Part shown: positions 33,968 through 43,223 of the stretch, piece by piece | Layout of the letters: every line of letters begins with the position of its first letter | Numbering within the stretch: position 1 is the first letter of the stretch | DNA from: Limibacterium fermenti | Lineage (GTDB): Bacteria; Bacteroidota; Bacteroidia; Bacteroidales; Dysgonomonadaceae | Reading direction: 5' to 3' | Assembly (NCBI RefSeq): GCF_041902845.1 | Contig: NZ_CP159486.1 | Span: forward strand, 2,976,001 to 3,040,000 | Length of the DNA stretch: 64,000 nt | Made by a program: the position numbers and the translations under genes | The notes under the pieces: model-generated | The model's database searches: none | Told to the model about the DNA's origin: nothing | The model's input: only the letters and a program-made list of their open reading frames with translations

Positions 33968-36004
33968 TTATTCTCCCCAACCGGGATTTTGGTCTAATGA
34001 GGGAAGCAATCGTACTTCGTTAAGAGGTATCGGCAGCCAATTTAATCGTTTATTCACGATTCGGGCGCCAATACGGGATGTGTTGGGAATAACCCGTATA
34101 TAAAAGACTTCTTTTGTCCCTTCTACGTTCATTCCTTTTATGGGTTCGCTCTCGACCTCTTCATAAATACCCCATCTTCTCACATCATAATAGCGGCGGT
34201 TTTCAAAAAGAAATTCCACGAATCGTTCCTGCTGAATTAATTGCTGAACCGTTTTAGCGTCTTCGGTACCTGTTAAACCAGGTAATCCGGCGCGATGACG
34301 CACCTGATTAAAGGCTTTTTTGATTTCATCCATATTCCGTTCAAGCACTTGCGTTTGGCCGTTCACTTCGATAGAATGGCTTGAGGTAAGATTGTTGAGC
34401 GCTTCGGCATACGAAAGCAATATTTCGGCGTAACGGATAATGGGGAACCCCTTATCCATCCGCCTGTTATTCGTCCCTCCCCAGGCATCCGTAGGATGAA
34501 TAAATTTCTTGATTACATATCCGGTAATAGGATGATCTTGCGCACTGGTAACTCCTCCTTTCCCATTCGGAGAATCGTAATAATAGGTGATCGTCTGATT
34601 ATAATATCCCGAAGAGGTAGAAGAAGTCATGGGCCAATAACACTCGCTAAAGCCGACGGAAGCATAAAAACGGGCTTCACGGTTTACGTACATATTGCTG
34701 ACACCCGCATTCAACCGGTATCCCGAAAAAGTTTTGACTCCATTAGAAAAACCGGCTTCACTATAAGGGTACCCCTGACTCGAACTGCTGATAGGCCGGC
34801 CATCCACCATAGCGTAGGCATCCACAACTTTCTGAGGAACAGACATCCCGTTCCACCCGTCGAGCCTTTGCGGAAAAGACATCCGGGTATTCTCCCTGAT
34901 GGCATTGCTCCTCCGCCCCCATACATATTCGGGATTGACCGGAATCACCGCCTCTCCGTTAAACATTTCCGAATAGGAACGGAACGGATCGATACCGGCC
35001 GCACCATCGGGCCAATCCTTATAATAGTCGGGATCGGAAGTAACTCCTTCGGGAAGTTTCGGAGTATCCGAATCCGCCTGCACCGTATGCAGTTTATACA
35101 TGGGAGCGCCCGCAGATTGCAAGTCCATCACTCGTTTAGCTGCAGCCGCCGCCAATGCCCAGCGTTTTTCGTCATACGTTTGCGATACATATTGGGCACC
35201 GTCGGTAGACCGTTTCCAATTTCCGAAATAAGTCCGGGCCGCATCGCCCCCATTATATAACGGACTTGCATGTATCAGCCGCAACCGGGCAAGCAGGCCG
35301 TAAGCCGCACCCTTCGTCGGAAGGCCGAACTCCATGAGAGAAACCGTTAAAGGCAAATATTCAGCCGCAGTTTCCAATTCGCTGCAAATGTATTCCACCG
35401 CTTCGTCATACGTGCTGCGTGGACGGTCGTAGTCAGCTAAAGTTGCATTGGATTCCAAAATTTCATCACCTAAAAGAATGGGAGGTCCGAAATCCACCAG
35501 AATATTATAGTAAGCATACGCTCTCATAAAACGGGTATATCCGATAATTTCGAAACGTTCCGTAGTGGTCATATCCACCGGTTCGTCAATCCGCGCCAAT
35601 ATGGTATTGCATTTACGGATAACCCGGTACATATTACTCCACACACTACCGAAAGAGTGCATGCTTCCCTCCGTGATTTCACCGAGGACAAAACGCATCC
35701 CGTTATAATTATGTAAGGTCAGGAAACTGGTAAATGCTTCGTCGGTAGCCAAAGGACCCGGCGTATGTTGGTCTTGCAACAGATTTCCTTCATCGGGGAA
35801 CATATCGGCAGCGCCCCACATATAGGCTTTTACATATCTTGTTTGTGCAAATACGGAATCCAGTTTCAGTTCATCGCTGAAATAGTTGTCAATGCTGAGA
35901 AAATCTTTACAGGAATACATGTTTGCAAGCGACAGGAATATCAGCAGAAGAAAAAAAGAGGTGATCTGTTTTTTCTTTTTATCGTATAAATTCAATAATT
36001 TCAT
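33968..36004 (-). CDS. RagB/SusD-family glycan-binding lipoprotein
   Basis: 678 residues, at the long end for SusD. Lipobox Cys at residue 32 (LANMYSC followed by KDFLSIDNYF). TPR-like helices are seen in YTRFMRAYAYYNILVDFG and IRYAEILLSYAEALNN, and the C-terminal signature in EFLFENRRYYDVRRWGIY and LDQNPGWGE. It pairs with the SusC that starts at 39143 (16 bases between them). Its expected ligand is the arabinan-like polysaccharide fragments released by the GH43 lipoproteins. Confidence 0.93.
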   Translation of the reverse strand: MKLLNLYDKKKKQITSFFLLLIFLSLANMYSCKDFLSIDNYFSDELKLDSVFAQTRYVKAYMWGAADMFPDEGNLLQDQHTPGPLATDEAFTSFLTLHNYNGMRFVLGEITEGSMHSFGSVWSNMYRVIRKCNTILARIDEPVDMTTTERFEIIGYTRFMRAYAYYNILVDFGPPILLGDEILESNATLADYDRPRSTYDEAVEYICSELETAAEYLPLTVSLMEFGLPTKGAAYGLLARLRLIHASPLYNGGDAARTYFGNWKRSTDGAQYVSQTYDEKRWALAAAAAKRVMDLQSAGAPMYKLHTVQADSDTPKLPEGVTSDPDYYKDWPDGAAGIDPFRSYSEMFNGEAVIPVNPEYVWGRRSNAIRENTRMSFPQRLDGWNGMSVPQKVVDAYAMVDGRPISSSSQGYPYSEAGFSNGVKTFSGYRLNAGVSNMYVNREARFYASVGFSECYWPMTSSTSSGYYNQTITYYYDSPNGKGGVTSAQDHPITGYVIKKFIHPTDAWGGTNNRRMDKGFPIIRYAEILLSYAEALNNLTSSHSIEVNGQTQVLERNMDEIKKAFNQVRHRAGLPGLTGTEDAKTVQQLIQQERFVEFLFENRRYYDVRRWGIYEEVESEPIKGMNVEGTKEVFYIRVIPNTSRIGARIVNKRLNWLPIPLNEVRLLPSLDQNPGWGE

Positions 36005-36020
36005 ATTCTATGTTTTCAAT

Positions 36021-39000
36021 TTAGAGATTAATATACATTTGCAAGGTATAAGTCGTAGGGATCGGATATACCTGTCCGTTTTTATACGCTTGTTCAGGAT
36101 CGAACAGTTTCACTTTATCCCATAATAACAGGTTGGAGCCTACCAGTTGGAAGTCGATAGACTGTATTTTCATTTTTTGCAGAAAAGGGGTCTTCAGATT
36201 ATAATTCACGGTCACTTCCGACAACCTCAGATAGCCGGCATCACCTTTCCAGAAATCCGACAATTGCGAGTTATTTTCATTATATCCATACGTCAACCTG
36301 GGGAAACGAGCGTTGGGATTTTCCGCTAATGCAGGATCAATACCGTTAGCCGCTGCATACTCTCGGGGAATCCATCGATTAGACGGGTTATTTGCAACAG
36401 TCAGGACATTTCCATTGACACCATTGTAAAAAGGCACATATCCCGGGCCATTAATCCCGAGATTCGGATCATCATTCGGATGATCATATCCCACATGAAA
36501 GAAATCGGTTTTTCCCGTCCCTTTGAAAAGAACGCCTACTGTCAAATTTTTATATCGAAACTCACCGCCGAAACCGTACATCAACAAAGGAAGAGTACTG
36601 TAAGACAAGGGTACCTTATCATCCGTATCGATTTTACCATCGCCGTTGACATCGCGGTATTTGATATCCCCAGGCATTACCGTACCGAATTGAGCCGGGC
36701 TGTTCCTTACATCATCCCAATCTTTATATAAACCTACCGACTGATATCCGCGAATAACCCCGTGGGGATAACCCGATGCCTCCTGATAGGGATATTTGGG
36801 ATTGGCCTCTTCCCAATTTTGAACATCATTTTTTGAATAGGTGAAATTTCCCCGTACCGTAAAACTCATGTCTTTGCCAAAATCTTGCGTAAAGCTCACA
36901 TTGCCGTCAGCGCCATAGCTTTTCATTTTACCCACATTGCCGAAAGGCTTTGTTATCAAGCCCACGTAATCGGGTATCTGCACTCGTTCCATAAAAATCC
37001 CGTTTCGTTGATCATTAAAGACATCAAATACGAGTTGAGCCTTGTCATTGAAAAAATTAGCCTCAATACCGATATTGGCCTTCAGGGCTTTTTCCCATTG
37101 CAGGTTGTCGGCTCCAATAATGGTTTCATTGATTCGTTCCACAGCAGCCGACATACCCCAGGGATAAGCATAGCCTCTATTTACCATCGTTAAGTAAGGG
37201 AAACGGCGGGAAGTAATACGGTCGTTCCCCACAGACCCATACGAACCTCTGAATTTCAAAAAACTGATCCAAGGCAAACGATCTCTCATAAACGTATAAT
37301 TCGTAGGCACCCAACCCAACGCTACTGAAGGAAAGAAACCATATTGCTTGCCGGGCTGGAAATTTTCAGACCCTGTGTATCCGAAATTGAAGTCGATCAT
37401 ATAGGTGTCGCGAAATCCATACGTCAAGCGGCTGGATACACCTTGGTAACGAATAGGAATAGCACTTAAATTATTTGTTCCTTCACTCGCTTTTTTCTGA
37501 TCGCTAATATAATAATACAGTAATCCCGATACGCGGTGATCTTCGGCAAACACATTCTCATAATTCAGAGTGCTTTCAAAGTGGTATTTCCGATACTGAT
37601 CGGTACTCCGCCCATAAGATACTCCGCCTTCTTTGACCCTCTCAATGGTAACGAGTTTTCCCTGCTGGTCACGCCCAACGGCTTGATATAATGAAGGTTG
37701 AATATATCTACCCTCATAAAACCAACTGGTTAGGTCATAAGCGCCCTGAACCTTTAGTTTCAGACCTTTCAACAGCATCGATAAATTTTGATCTGCCGCC
37801 AACGTAAATTTACCTCTGTATTCCTGATTAGTCCGCCTTCCCATTTGATTGATCATCACAATCGGGGACCGGTAAGACCCACCGGTTCCCTGAGCCGGCA
37901 GCTGCCCATTGGAATACTTCACAGGCAGCAGCAACGGATTCAGATTCGCCTGTGCCTGCCAGATATAATCGGTACTGGCAACTCCGGGATTATTTTGAAC
38001 AGAAAGAAATCCGTCGGTTCCAAAATAAAGGGTTGTGGAAGGAGACAAATTCAAATCGATATTCGCCCGGTAATTATAGGTATTATAGCCAGTATTCGCA
38101 GCATATACACTATTTTTATCATATTTGTAAGCCGCCGTTTCGTTACTTATGCCCAAACTGAGAAAATAGCGTGCCGCTTGGGCGCCGCCTCGCGCACTCA
38201 CATAGTAGGTTTGTTTAAACGAATTATCACGGAGCACTTCATCCTGCCAGTTGACATCGGGATATAAATCGGCATCCGAACCATCCTCAATAATATCCAG
38301 TTCCACATCGGTATAAACAGGCGAATCTCCTCTTACCATCCGGGCTTCATTGGCTAACTTGGCGTAATCATACGCCCGGAGGTATTGAGGCACCCTTCTC
38401 AAATTGGATACGGAAAAATTGGCACGTGCGGTAATATTCAATTTTCCGGCCTGGCCTCTTTTAGTCGTCACCAGCACCACTCCATTTGCTCCCCGCACGC
38501 CGTATACGGCTGTGGCGGATGCATCTTTTAAAACGGAAAAGCTTTCGATATCGGCCGGATCAATGGAATTAATATTCCCTTCCAATCCGTCTATCAGCAC
38601 CAGTGCACTGGCATTTGCCCCGAACGTGCCGATGCCCCGGACCCAAAACTCCGCAATATTTTTCCCCGGTTCGCCGCTGGTTTGCATGGAAATAACACCC
38701 GCTACACGGCCGCCCAACAAGTTGGCTACCGATGCCGCTGGCGTTTGCAGTTCTTTTACATTGATGCTACTCACGGCTGCGACCGTAGAAATTTTTCGCT
38801 GCGTTCCCAATCCCATTACCACCACTTCTTCCAGTTCCTGAGCTGTTTCCGTAAAGGTAATCGCCAAGTCTTTCTTTTCCTCAGTAACCAGATATTCAAC
38901 CTTCTCGTAACCGACAAAGGTAAAAACGATCATATCGCCTCGCGAGGCGCGAATACTGAATTTACCGTTTACATCCGTAATCGTTCCGACACTGATTTTA

Positions 39001-39143
39001 TCTCGGATATAAACGCTTACACCCGGTAATGCCTGTTTCGTATCATCATAAACGATACCCTCCATTACAAAGTTGCTTTTTTCTTGTGCCTGAAGGAGAA
39101 AACACAAGGATAAGATGGTAGATACTAATAATATGCGTTTCAT
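36021..39143 (-). CDS. SusC/RagA-family TonB-dependent transporter
   Basis: 1040 residues. Signal peptide to about residue 20 (SLCFLLQAQ), carboxypeptidase-regulatory-like domain (VMEGIVYDDTKQALPGVSVYI) and plug with the SusC signature EEVVVMGLGTQRKISTVAAV and DPADIESFSVLKDASATAVYGVRGANG, then a beta barrel ending TYTLQMYINL. It imports oligosaccharides into the periplasm. It is transcribed after the TIG/NHL lipoprotein gene (38-base gap) and before susD. No linked ECF sigma/anti-sigma pair, hybrid two-component regulator or SusR-like gene appears in the window. Confidence 0.94.
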   Translation of the reverse strand: MKRILLVSTILSLCFLLQAQEKSNFVMEGIVYDDTKQALPGVSVYIRDKISVGTITDVNGKFSIRASRGDMIVFTFVGYEKVEYLVTEEKKDLAITFTETAQELEEVVVMGLGTQRKISTVAAVSSINVKELQTPAASVANLLGGRVAGVISMQTSGEPGKNIAEFWVRGIGTFGANASALVLIDGLEGNINSIDPADIESFSVLKDASATAVYGVRGANGVVLVTTKRGQAGKLNITARANFSVSNLRRVPQYLRAYDYAKLANEARMVRGDSPVYTDVELDIIEDGSDADLYPDVNWQDEVLRDNSFKQTYYVSARGGAQAARYFLSLGISNETAAYKYDKNSVYAANTGYNTYNYRANIDLNLSPSTTLYFGTDGFLSVQNNPGVASTDYIWQAQANLNPLLLPVKYSNGQLPAQGTGGSYRSPIVMINQMGRRTNQEYRGKFTLAADQNLSMLLKGLKLKVQGAYDLTSWFYEGRYIQPSLYQAVGRDQQGKLVTIERVKEGGVSYGRSTDQYRKYHFESTLNYENVFAEDHRVSGLLYYYISDQKKASEGTNNLSAIPIRYQGVSSRLTYGFRDTYMIDFNFGYTGSENFQPGKQYGFFPSVALGWVPTNYTFMRDRLPWISFLKFRGSYGSVGNDRITSRRFPYLTMVNRGYAYPWGMSAAVERINETIIGADNLQWEKALKANIGIEANFFNDKAQLVFDVFNDQRNGIFMERVQIPDYVGLITKPFGNVGKMKSYGADGNVSFTQDFGKDMSFTVRGNFTYSKNDVQNWEEANPKYPYQEASGYPHGVIRGYQSVGLYKDWDDVRNSPAQFGTVMPGDIKYRDVNGDGKIDTDDKVPLSYSTLPLLMYGFGGEFRYKNLTVGVLFKGTGKTDFFHVGYDHPNDDPNLGINGPGYVPFYNGVNGNVLTVANNPSNRWIPREYAAANGIDPALAENPNARFPRLTYGYNENNSQLSDFWKGDAGYLRLSEVTVNYNLKTPFLQKMKIQSIDFQLVGSNLLLWDKVKLFDPEQAYKNGQVYPIPTTYTLQMYINL

Positions 39144-39181
39144 TCAATTCAAATTATAAAGTTTTTGATTACCGTTATCTT

Positions 39182-40531
39182 TTAATTAATAGACAATTTC
39201 CTCACACGGGCATTTCCGTTATCCGCCACATAAATTGACCCGTCTTTACTTATGCCAAGCCCCCTGGGCCTGTTGAATAAAGCTTCCTCTTTCCCGCCGT
39301 CTTTCCATCCAGCGGTACCCGGCATTCCCAAAACGGTTTCCACCATGTTATCGGGCGTAATTCTCCGGATACAATGATTTCCACGATCTGCCACATAAAT
39401 ATTGCCGTCCGCATCACTGAATATCTGGTCGGGGTCACGAAACTGAGCCGTTTCCAACGCTCCGTCACGATGCCCTCCGCTCGTAGAACCGGTAAGTTTT
39501 TTAAACGTATGTTCCGGGTCGGTAACATCGATGCTGCAAATACTATGGGCATTCACGCCGGCATTTCCCACAAATGACATATACAAAATATTGGGTTTAA
39601 CAGGATTAAAAGTTAACCCATAACTATCGCCCTGCTGCGTTTTATAAATCGTTTCCACTTCATACGTTTTCGGATTTATTTTCACGATATGCCCATGGAA
39701 ATAGCGAGTATAAATATATCCGTCTGAAGGATTTACAACCATAGAATGCTTGTATCCTTGATCGGGCCTGTCGCCTTCCGCAGGCCACTTCATTTCTCTG
39801 AAACGGGGCGCCCACATTTCTTTCGGATCAAGAGCGACAAATGAACCGACCGTTGTTTCAGTGGGAAAAGTAATTATTCCAGTTTCAGGATCTGCGGCCG
39901 GAACATTCGCTGTCAAATCCCGTACAATGGTTATAAGTTCATTTGTTTTCTCATCAATCCGTGCAACATGCATATTTTTACTTGCCCAAGTCCCGTCGGG
40001 GCCGCTACTCCTTGTCATCACAAAAATATTATCTTCTTTATCCACACAAATAAAAACCGGCTGCAAAACAGATTGTGTAAGATCACCATCCTGATAATCA
40101 TCATGATTTCCATTTCCGGCAATCGTGGTCACGGTAACTGACGTGAAGTACCGGAACTGACGGTCATAAACGACCGAATCGTTACCGATTGCTACCGATA
40201 TGGTGCAGGTATCGCCCGGCAACCGCGGAGCAAGTACATACATACGATTACCCGTAGAACCAACTACTGCGGCTTTTCTGTTATTAAAATACACTCTGAT
40301 TTGTTCAGGATCCGTTCCAAAATTTTGTCCTGTCAACATTACTTTTTCTTGGTATTTTCCCGAATCGGGATAAAATGTTCCCAATTCAATCGGCTTTTGC
40401 GGATCATATTCTTCTCCGATCTTTTTATTTTCATCTCTTTCCTCACAGGAAATAATAGAAAACAAACACACCAATAACGATATCCAAATATTAAAAGAAA
40501 TGCAAGGCTTAACTAATTTACGATTATTCAT
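39182..40531 (-). CDS. IPT/TIG and NHL-repeat surface lipoprotein
   Basis: 449 residues. Lipobox near residue 29 (LFSIISC followed by EERDENK). An IPT/TIG Ig-like domain spans about 48-125 (GTFYPDSGKYQEKVMLTGQN). The rest is a beta-propeller with NHL repeats (YVADRGNHCIRRITPDN; LGISKDGSIYVADNGNARVRKLS). This pairing occurs often as the first gene of utilisation loci, where it is thought to bind glycan on the surface; an enzymatic role cannot be excluded, because some propellers are lyases. It is the first gene of the operon, with its promoter somewhere in the 330 bases upstream, before the 41-bp repeat array. Confidence 0.82.
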   Translation of the reverse strand: MNNRKLVKPCISFNIWISLLVCLFSIISCEERDENKKIGEEYDPQKPIELGTFYPDSGKYQEKVMLTGQNFGTDPEQIRVYFNNRKAAVVGSTGNRMYVLAPRLPGDTCTISVAIGNDSVVYDRQFRYFTSVTVTTIAGNGNHDDYQDGDLTQSVLQPVFICVDKEDNIFVMTRSSGPDGTWASKNMHVARIDEKTNELITIVRDLTANVPAADPETGIITFPTETTVGSFVALDPKEMWAPRFREMKWPAEGDRPDQGYKHSMVVNPSDGYIYTRYFHGHIVKINPKTYEVETIYKTQQGDSYGLTFNPVKPNILYMSFVGNAGVNAHSICSIDVTDPEHTFKKLTGSTSGGHRDGALETAQFRDPDQIFSDADGNIYVADRGNHCIRRITPDNMVETVLGMPGTAGWKDGGKEEALFNRPRGLGISKDGSIYVADNGNARVRKLSIN

Positions 40532-40872
40532 ACATTTGATATTAATTAAAATGATTATAATGATTATGTCTGCCGTTTAATGAAACAAGAGGATTGAATC
40601 TTGTCAAAACACCTACCGGCGGATTATCTTTCAGGATACTTTCTATCAATAAGGAAAGCACCTTCAACACACGTGGAGCTAACTCGCCCAACACTTTTGG
40701 AGACAAACGATTAAAAGTTATTCGTAACATAATTAAAAGCATTAAAAATAAAACACAATAAAAATTACTCTGTCCTGTCTTTTCAGGTATACCGGTAAAA
40801 ACAAAAGATACCCGGCCGGTAAAGGCAAGCGCCCTTACCGGAAATAATACGACACCAAGATAATACGTCATT
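40532..40872. other. Upstream region of the utilisation locus
   Basis: About 340 bases between the TIG/NHL gene start and the 41-bp array. It must contain the promoter of the eight-gene operon, but I see no perfect TAnnTTTG core. Several overlapping frames are open on the minus strand here and into the array; they are products of low stop-codon content and are not credible genes. Confidence 0.35.
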
Positions 40873-41130
40873 CGTTTTTTCGCGGAGAATCTGCAAAAAT
40901 CCCATAGACATTCTGCGCCGTGGCGAACAGCCTGCAAAAGTTTTGTAGCCTTTTCGCGCGTTGGCGAAGAAGCTGAAAAAATGCCGTAGCTTTTTCGCGC
41001 GTAGACAAAAGGTCTGCAAAATATTTGCAACCTTTTCGCGCATTAGCGAAGAGTCTGCTGAAACGTTGCAGCTTCTTCGCCAACAAGCAGAATAATTGCA
41101 ACTATTTTGCAGACCTTTCGCCGATAAACA
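40873..41130. repeat. Degenerate array with an exact 41-bp period, seven units
   Basis: A TTCG/TTTTCGCGC landmark recurs with its CG at 40873, about 40914, 40955, 40996, 41037, 41078 and 41119, all 41 bases apart. Each unit also has an internal GCGAA-type complement and a CTGCAAAA or TTGCA segment. Between landmarks the units vary, but spacing never does. There is no CRISPR-like conserved repeat with unique spacers, and the repeats are not coding in a consistent frame. 41 bp is close to four helical turns. Confidence 0.85.
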
Positions 41131-41653
41131 AAGAGGATACGAAAGTCTTTTGATGAACAACCGGAAGATGGAAGCAGCCGTAGAAAAGATTGCCATGCCA
41201 CAATAACAAGGACTGCTAGAGAAATAAGGTAGCCCCCTCAGGAAGGATTGAGGAGCGCGATTAGGGATAGTATTGAAATGCTTAGTTAATGAATGTAATC
41301 CCCCCCCCCCCCGTTATTAAGGGTTGTTAACATTATTGTCTGCAATAAAATTACTCTCATTTTCAAGATTTTTATTTCAATAATACTCCGTTGGAATGAA
41401 TTTTTCTATTAGAACATCGATAATCTTCGAAAAACAAAAAAATGAGTTCATCGAAAAAATCACCATTTTTAAATTTTGGATATCTTCAAATTTATCTTCT
41501 TCATTTTTTAGATTATTTTGAAGGAATTTTTATTTTTCCGGTTCAAAGAAAATGCAAATAAAGCATAAAGGGTAGCAATATCGTATCAAAAAATAAAAAA
41601 AACGTATCAAAAATAAAGATCACAATAAAACACGTTATTTATTCGGAGAAAAG
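41131..41653. other. AT-rich intergenic region containing a C13 tract
   Basis: No credible gene. It contains an uninterrupted run of 13 C at 41300-41312 in otherwise AT-rich DNA, and several A/T-rich stretches near 41400-41620. Confidence 0.6.
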
Positions 41654-41693
41654 ATATTGTAAGAGAGCGATTTATTCACTTCTCTTACAATAT
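41654..41693. terminator. Terminator after metQ
   Basis: Perfect 13-bp inverted repeat ATATTGTAAGAGA (41654-41666) and TCTCTTACAATAT (41681-41693) with a 14-base loop, ten bases past the metQ stop on the minus strand. A short T-rich tail follows. Confidence 0.8.
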
Positions 41694-41703
41694 TTACAAA
41701 AGA

Positions 41704-42516
41704 TCACCATCCTTTTATTGCTCCGTCATGGAATATTTCCTTGGCGGTTTGCAGTACTTCATCCGACTGATAGGCTTTAACAAAGTTCTTCACTTTTCCG
41801 ACACCTTTATTATCTTCTCTCGCCACAATCACATTGACATAGGGCGAGTCGCGATTCTCGGTAAGAATGCCGTATTCTTCAGCTTTTAGGTCGGCTTGAG
41901 CAGCAAAATTATTATTAATGACGGCAACAACAACCTCTTTATCGTCCAGTACACGGGGCAACTGCGGCGCTTCGATCTCCAATATTCTCAATTGTTTCGG
42001 ATTTGCCACGATATCGGTCACTTTCGGTGAAAGGCCGACATTCTCTTTAAGAGTAATCAATCCTGCTGACTCTAACAGCAATAAAGAACGCCCACCGTTT
42101 GTCGGATCGTTTGGGATGACTACCGTGCTCCTCTTCTGAAGTTCCGAGACATTTTTTATTTTTTTTGAATAAGCAACTATAGGATATAAGAACGTGTTTC
42201 CTACAACAGCCAGCTTATATCCCCTTTGGCGGGATTGCTCATCCAAATAAGGCACATGCTGAAAAGCATTCGCATCAATATCTCCATTATTCAATGCTTC
42301 ATTCGGCATAACATAATCGTTGAATGTTACCAATTCCACATCAAGATTATACTTCTCCTTTGCTACTTTTCGGGCCGTTTCGGCTATTTCACGTTCGGGA
42401 CCGGAAGTAATTCCCACTTTAATATGATTCGGATCGTTTTTGGGTGACGATCCCGTGCAAGAAGAAAGCAACAGGCCGAATACCATTGCCGCTACTAACA
42501 GTTTCAATTGTCTCAT
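41704..42516 (-). CDS. metQ: Methionine ABC transporter substrate-binding lipoprotein
   Basis: 270 residues from ATG 42516 (MRQLKLLVAAMVFGLLLSSC), which gives a correct lipoprotein signal; an upstream ATG adds 15 residues. The NlpA/MetQ family pattern is clear: IKVGITSGPEREIAE, DIDANAFQHVPYLD, VVGNTFLYPIVAYSKKIK, IPNDPTNGGRSL and VIVAREDNKG. It binds methionine and delivers it to MetNI. Unusually it is not adjacent to metNI: four electron-transfer genes and a small membrane-protein gene intervene, all on the same strand. It follows the nitroreductase gene by 56 bases and ends in a strong terminator, so it is probably the last gene of a met-controlled operon. Confidence 0.93.
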   Translation of the reverse strand: MRQLKLLVAAMVFGLLLSSCTGSSPKNDPNHIKVGITSGPEREIAETARKVAKEKYNLDVELVTFNDYVMPNEALNNGDIDANAFQHVPYLDEQSRQRGYKLAVVGNTFLYPIVAYSKKIKNVSELQKRSTVVIPNDPTNGGRSLLLLESAGLITLKENVGLSPKVTDIVANPKQLRILEIEAPQLPRVLDDKEVVVAVINNNFAAQADLKAEEYGILTENRDSPYVNVIVAREDNKGVGKVKNFVKAYQSDEVLQTAKEIFHDGAIKGW

Positions 42517-42572
42517 TTTAATAATATTATCAATTATCGAAAATGTCGCTCGAAGTGACACTCTTGATAGGT

Positions 42573-43223
42573 TTATTCCATATATATGACCTTATCGGCA
42601 TACCGTTCTTTTACCACCGGCGACTCATCAGGATATCCCAAAGAGACGGCCAAAACAATCTCATAATCCTCCGGAATCTTCAACAAGTCAACAAGTTCCT
42701 TATTCGCAGGATCCGTAAGAATCGAAACGACCGAGCCGATGGGGCACGTCCCCAATCCCAACGCATGAGCGCTCAATAAAATATTCTGAGTCAATAGGCC
42801 GACATCCAACATGCTACTATGATTATTCTTATCTCTTGCGAGAACAATCACGGTGGGCGCTCCGTGAAAGACACTGAATCCCGGTTCCGCCGCACGCGAG
42901 GCGCTTCCTTGCATCTCTCTCCCCCGGGCAAAAGCCACAAACCGGTCGTTTATTTTATCGATAAACTCCTTATTTTGAACGACACGCACCTCCCACGGCT
43001 GCTTATTTAAAGCACTCGGGGCATAGATCGCCGCTTTCATAACCGTATCCAGCTTGGCTCGTTCCACTTGCTGAGGTTTGTATTTACGGATACTTCTTCG
43101 CGTTAAAATGGTCTCGATCATTTCATTTTCTCCTTCATTATTTGTTAATGAATCGTTTTTATTATCACTCATATGACAAGACAAAAATACAAGAATGAAA
43201 CATACTGCCAATACTTTTTTCAT
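42573..43223 (-). CDS. Nitroreductase-family flavoprotein with a lipoprotein signal
   Basis: 216 residues. The N-terminus is a lipoprotein signal (MKKVLAVCFILVFLSC, Cys16) and a polar linker of about 20 residues. The nitroreductase domain starts at MIETILTRRSIRKYKPQQVE, with FMN-contact motifs RRSIRKY, YAPSALNKQPWEVRVV and GLGTCPIGSV. Enzymes of this fold normally work in the cytoplasm with NAD(P)H; a lipidated, exported version would need another electron source. Its gene overlaps rnfD by four bases, and rnfD and rnfC could supply electrons. Whether FMN is bound covalently (an apbE gene is in the same operon) or exported with the folded protein is unknown. Confidence 0.85.
   Translation of the reverse strand: MKKVLAVCFILVFLSCHMSDNKNDSLTNNEGENEMIETILTRRSIRKYKPQQVERAKLDTVMKAAIYAPSALNKQPWEVRVVQNKEFIDKINDRFVAFARGREMQGSASRAAEPGFSVFHGAPTVIVLARDKNNHSSMLDVGLLTQNILLSAHALGLGTCPIGSVVSILTDPANKELVDLLKIPEDYEIVLAVSLGYPDESPVVKERYADKVIYME

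Noticed and set aside
40542..41196. Three overlapping minus-strand open frames of 77-162 codons
   Set aside because: They run through the 41-bp array in different frames, repeat the same peptide pieces and have no promoter; open only because the repeat lacks stop codons.
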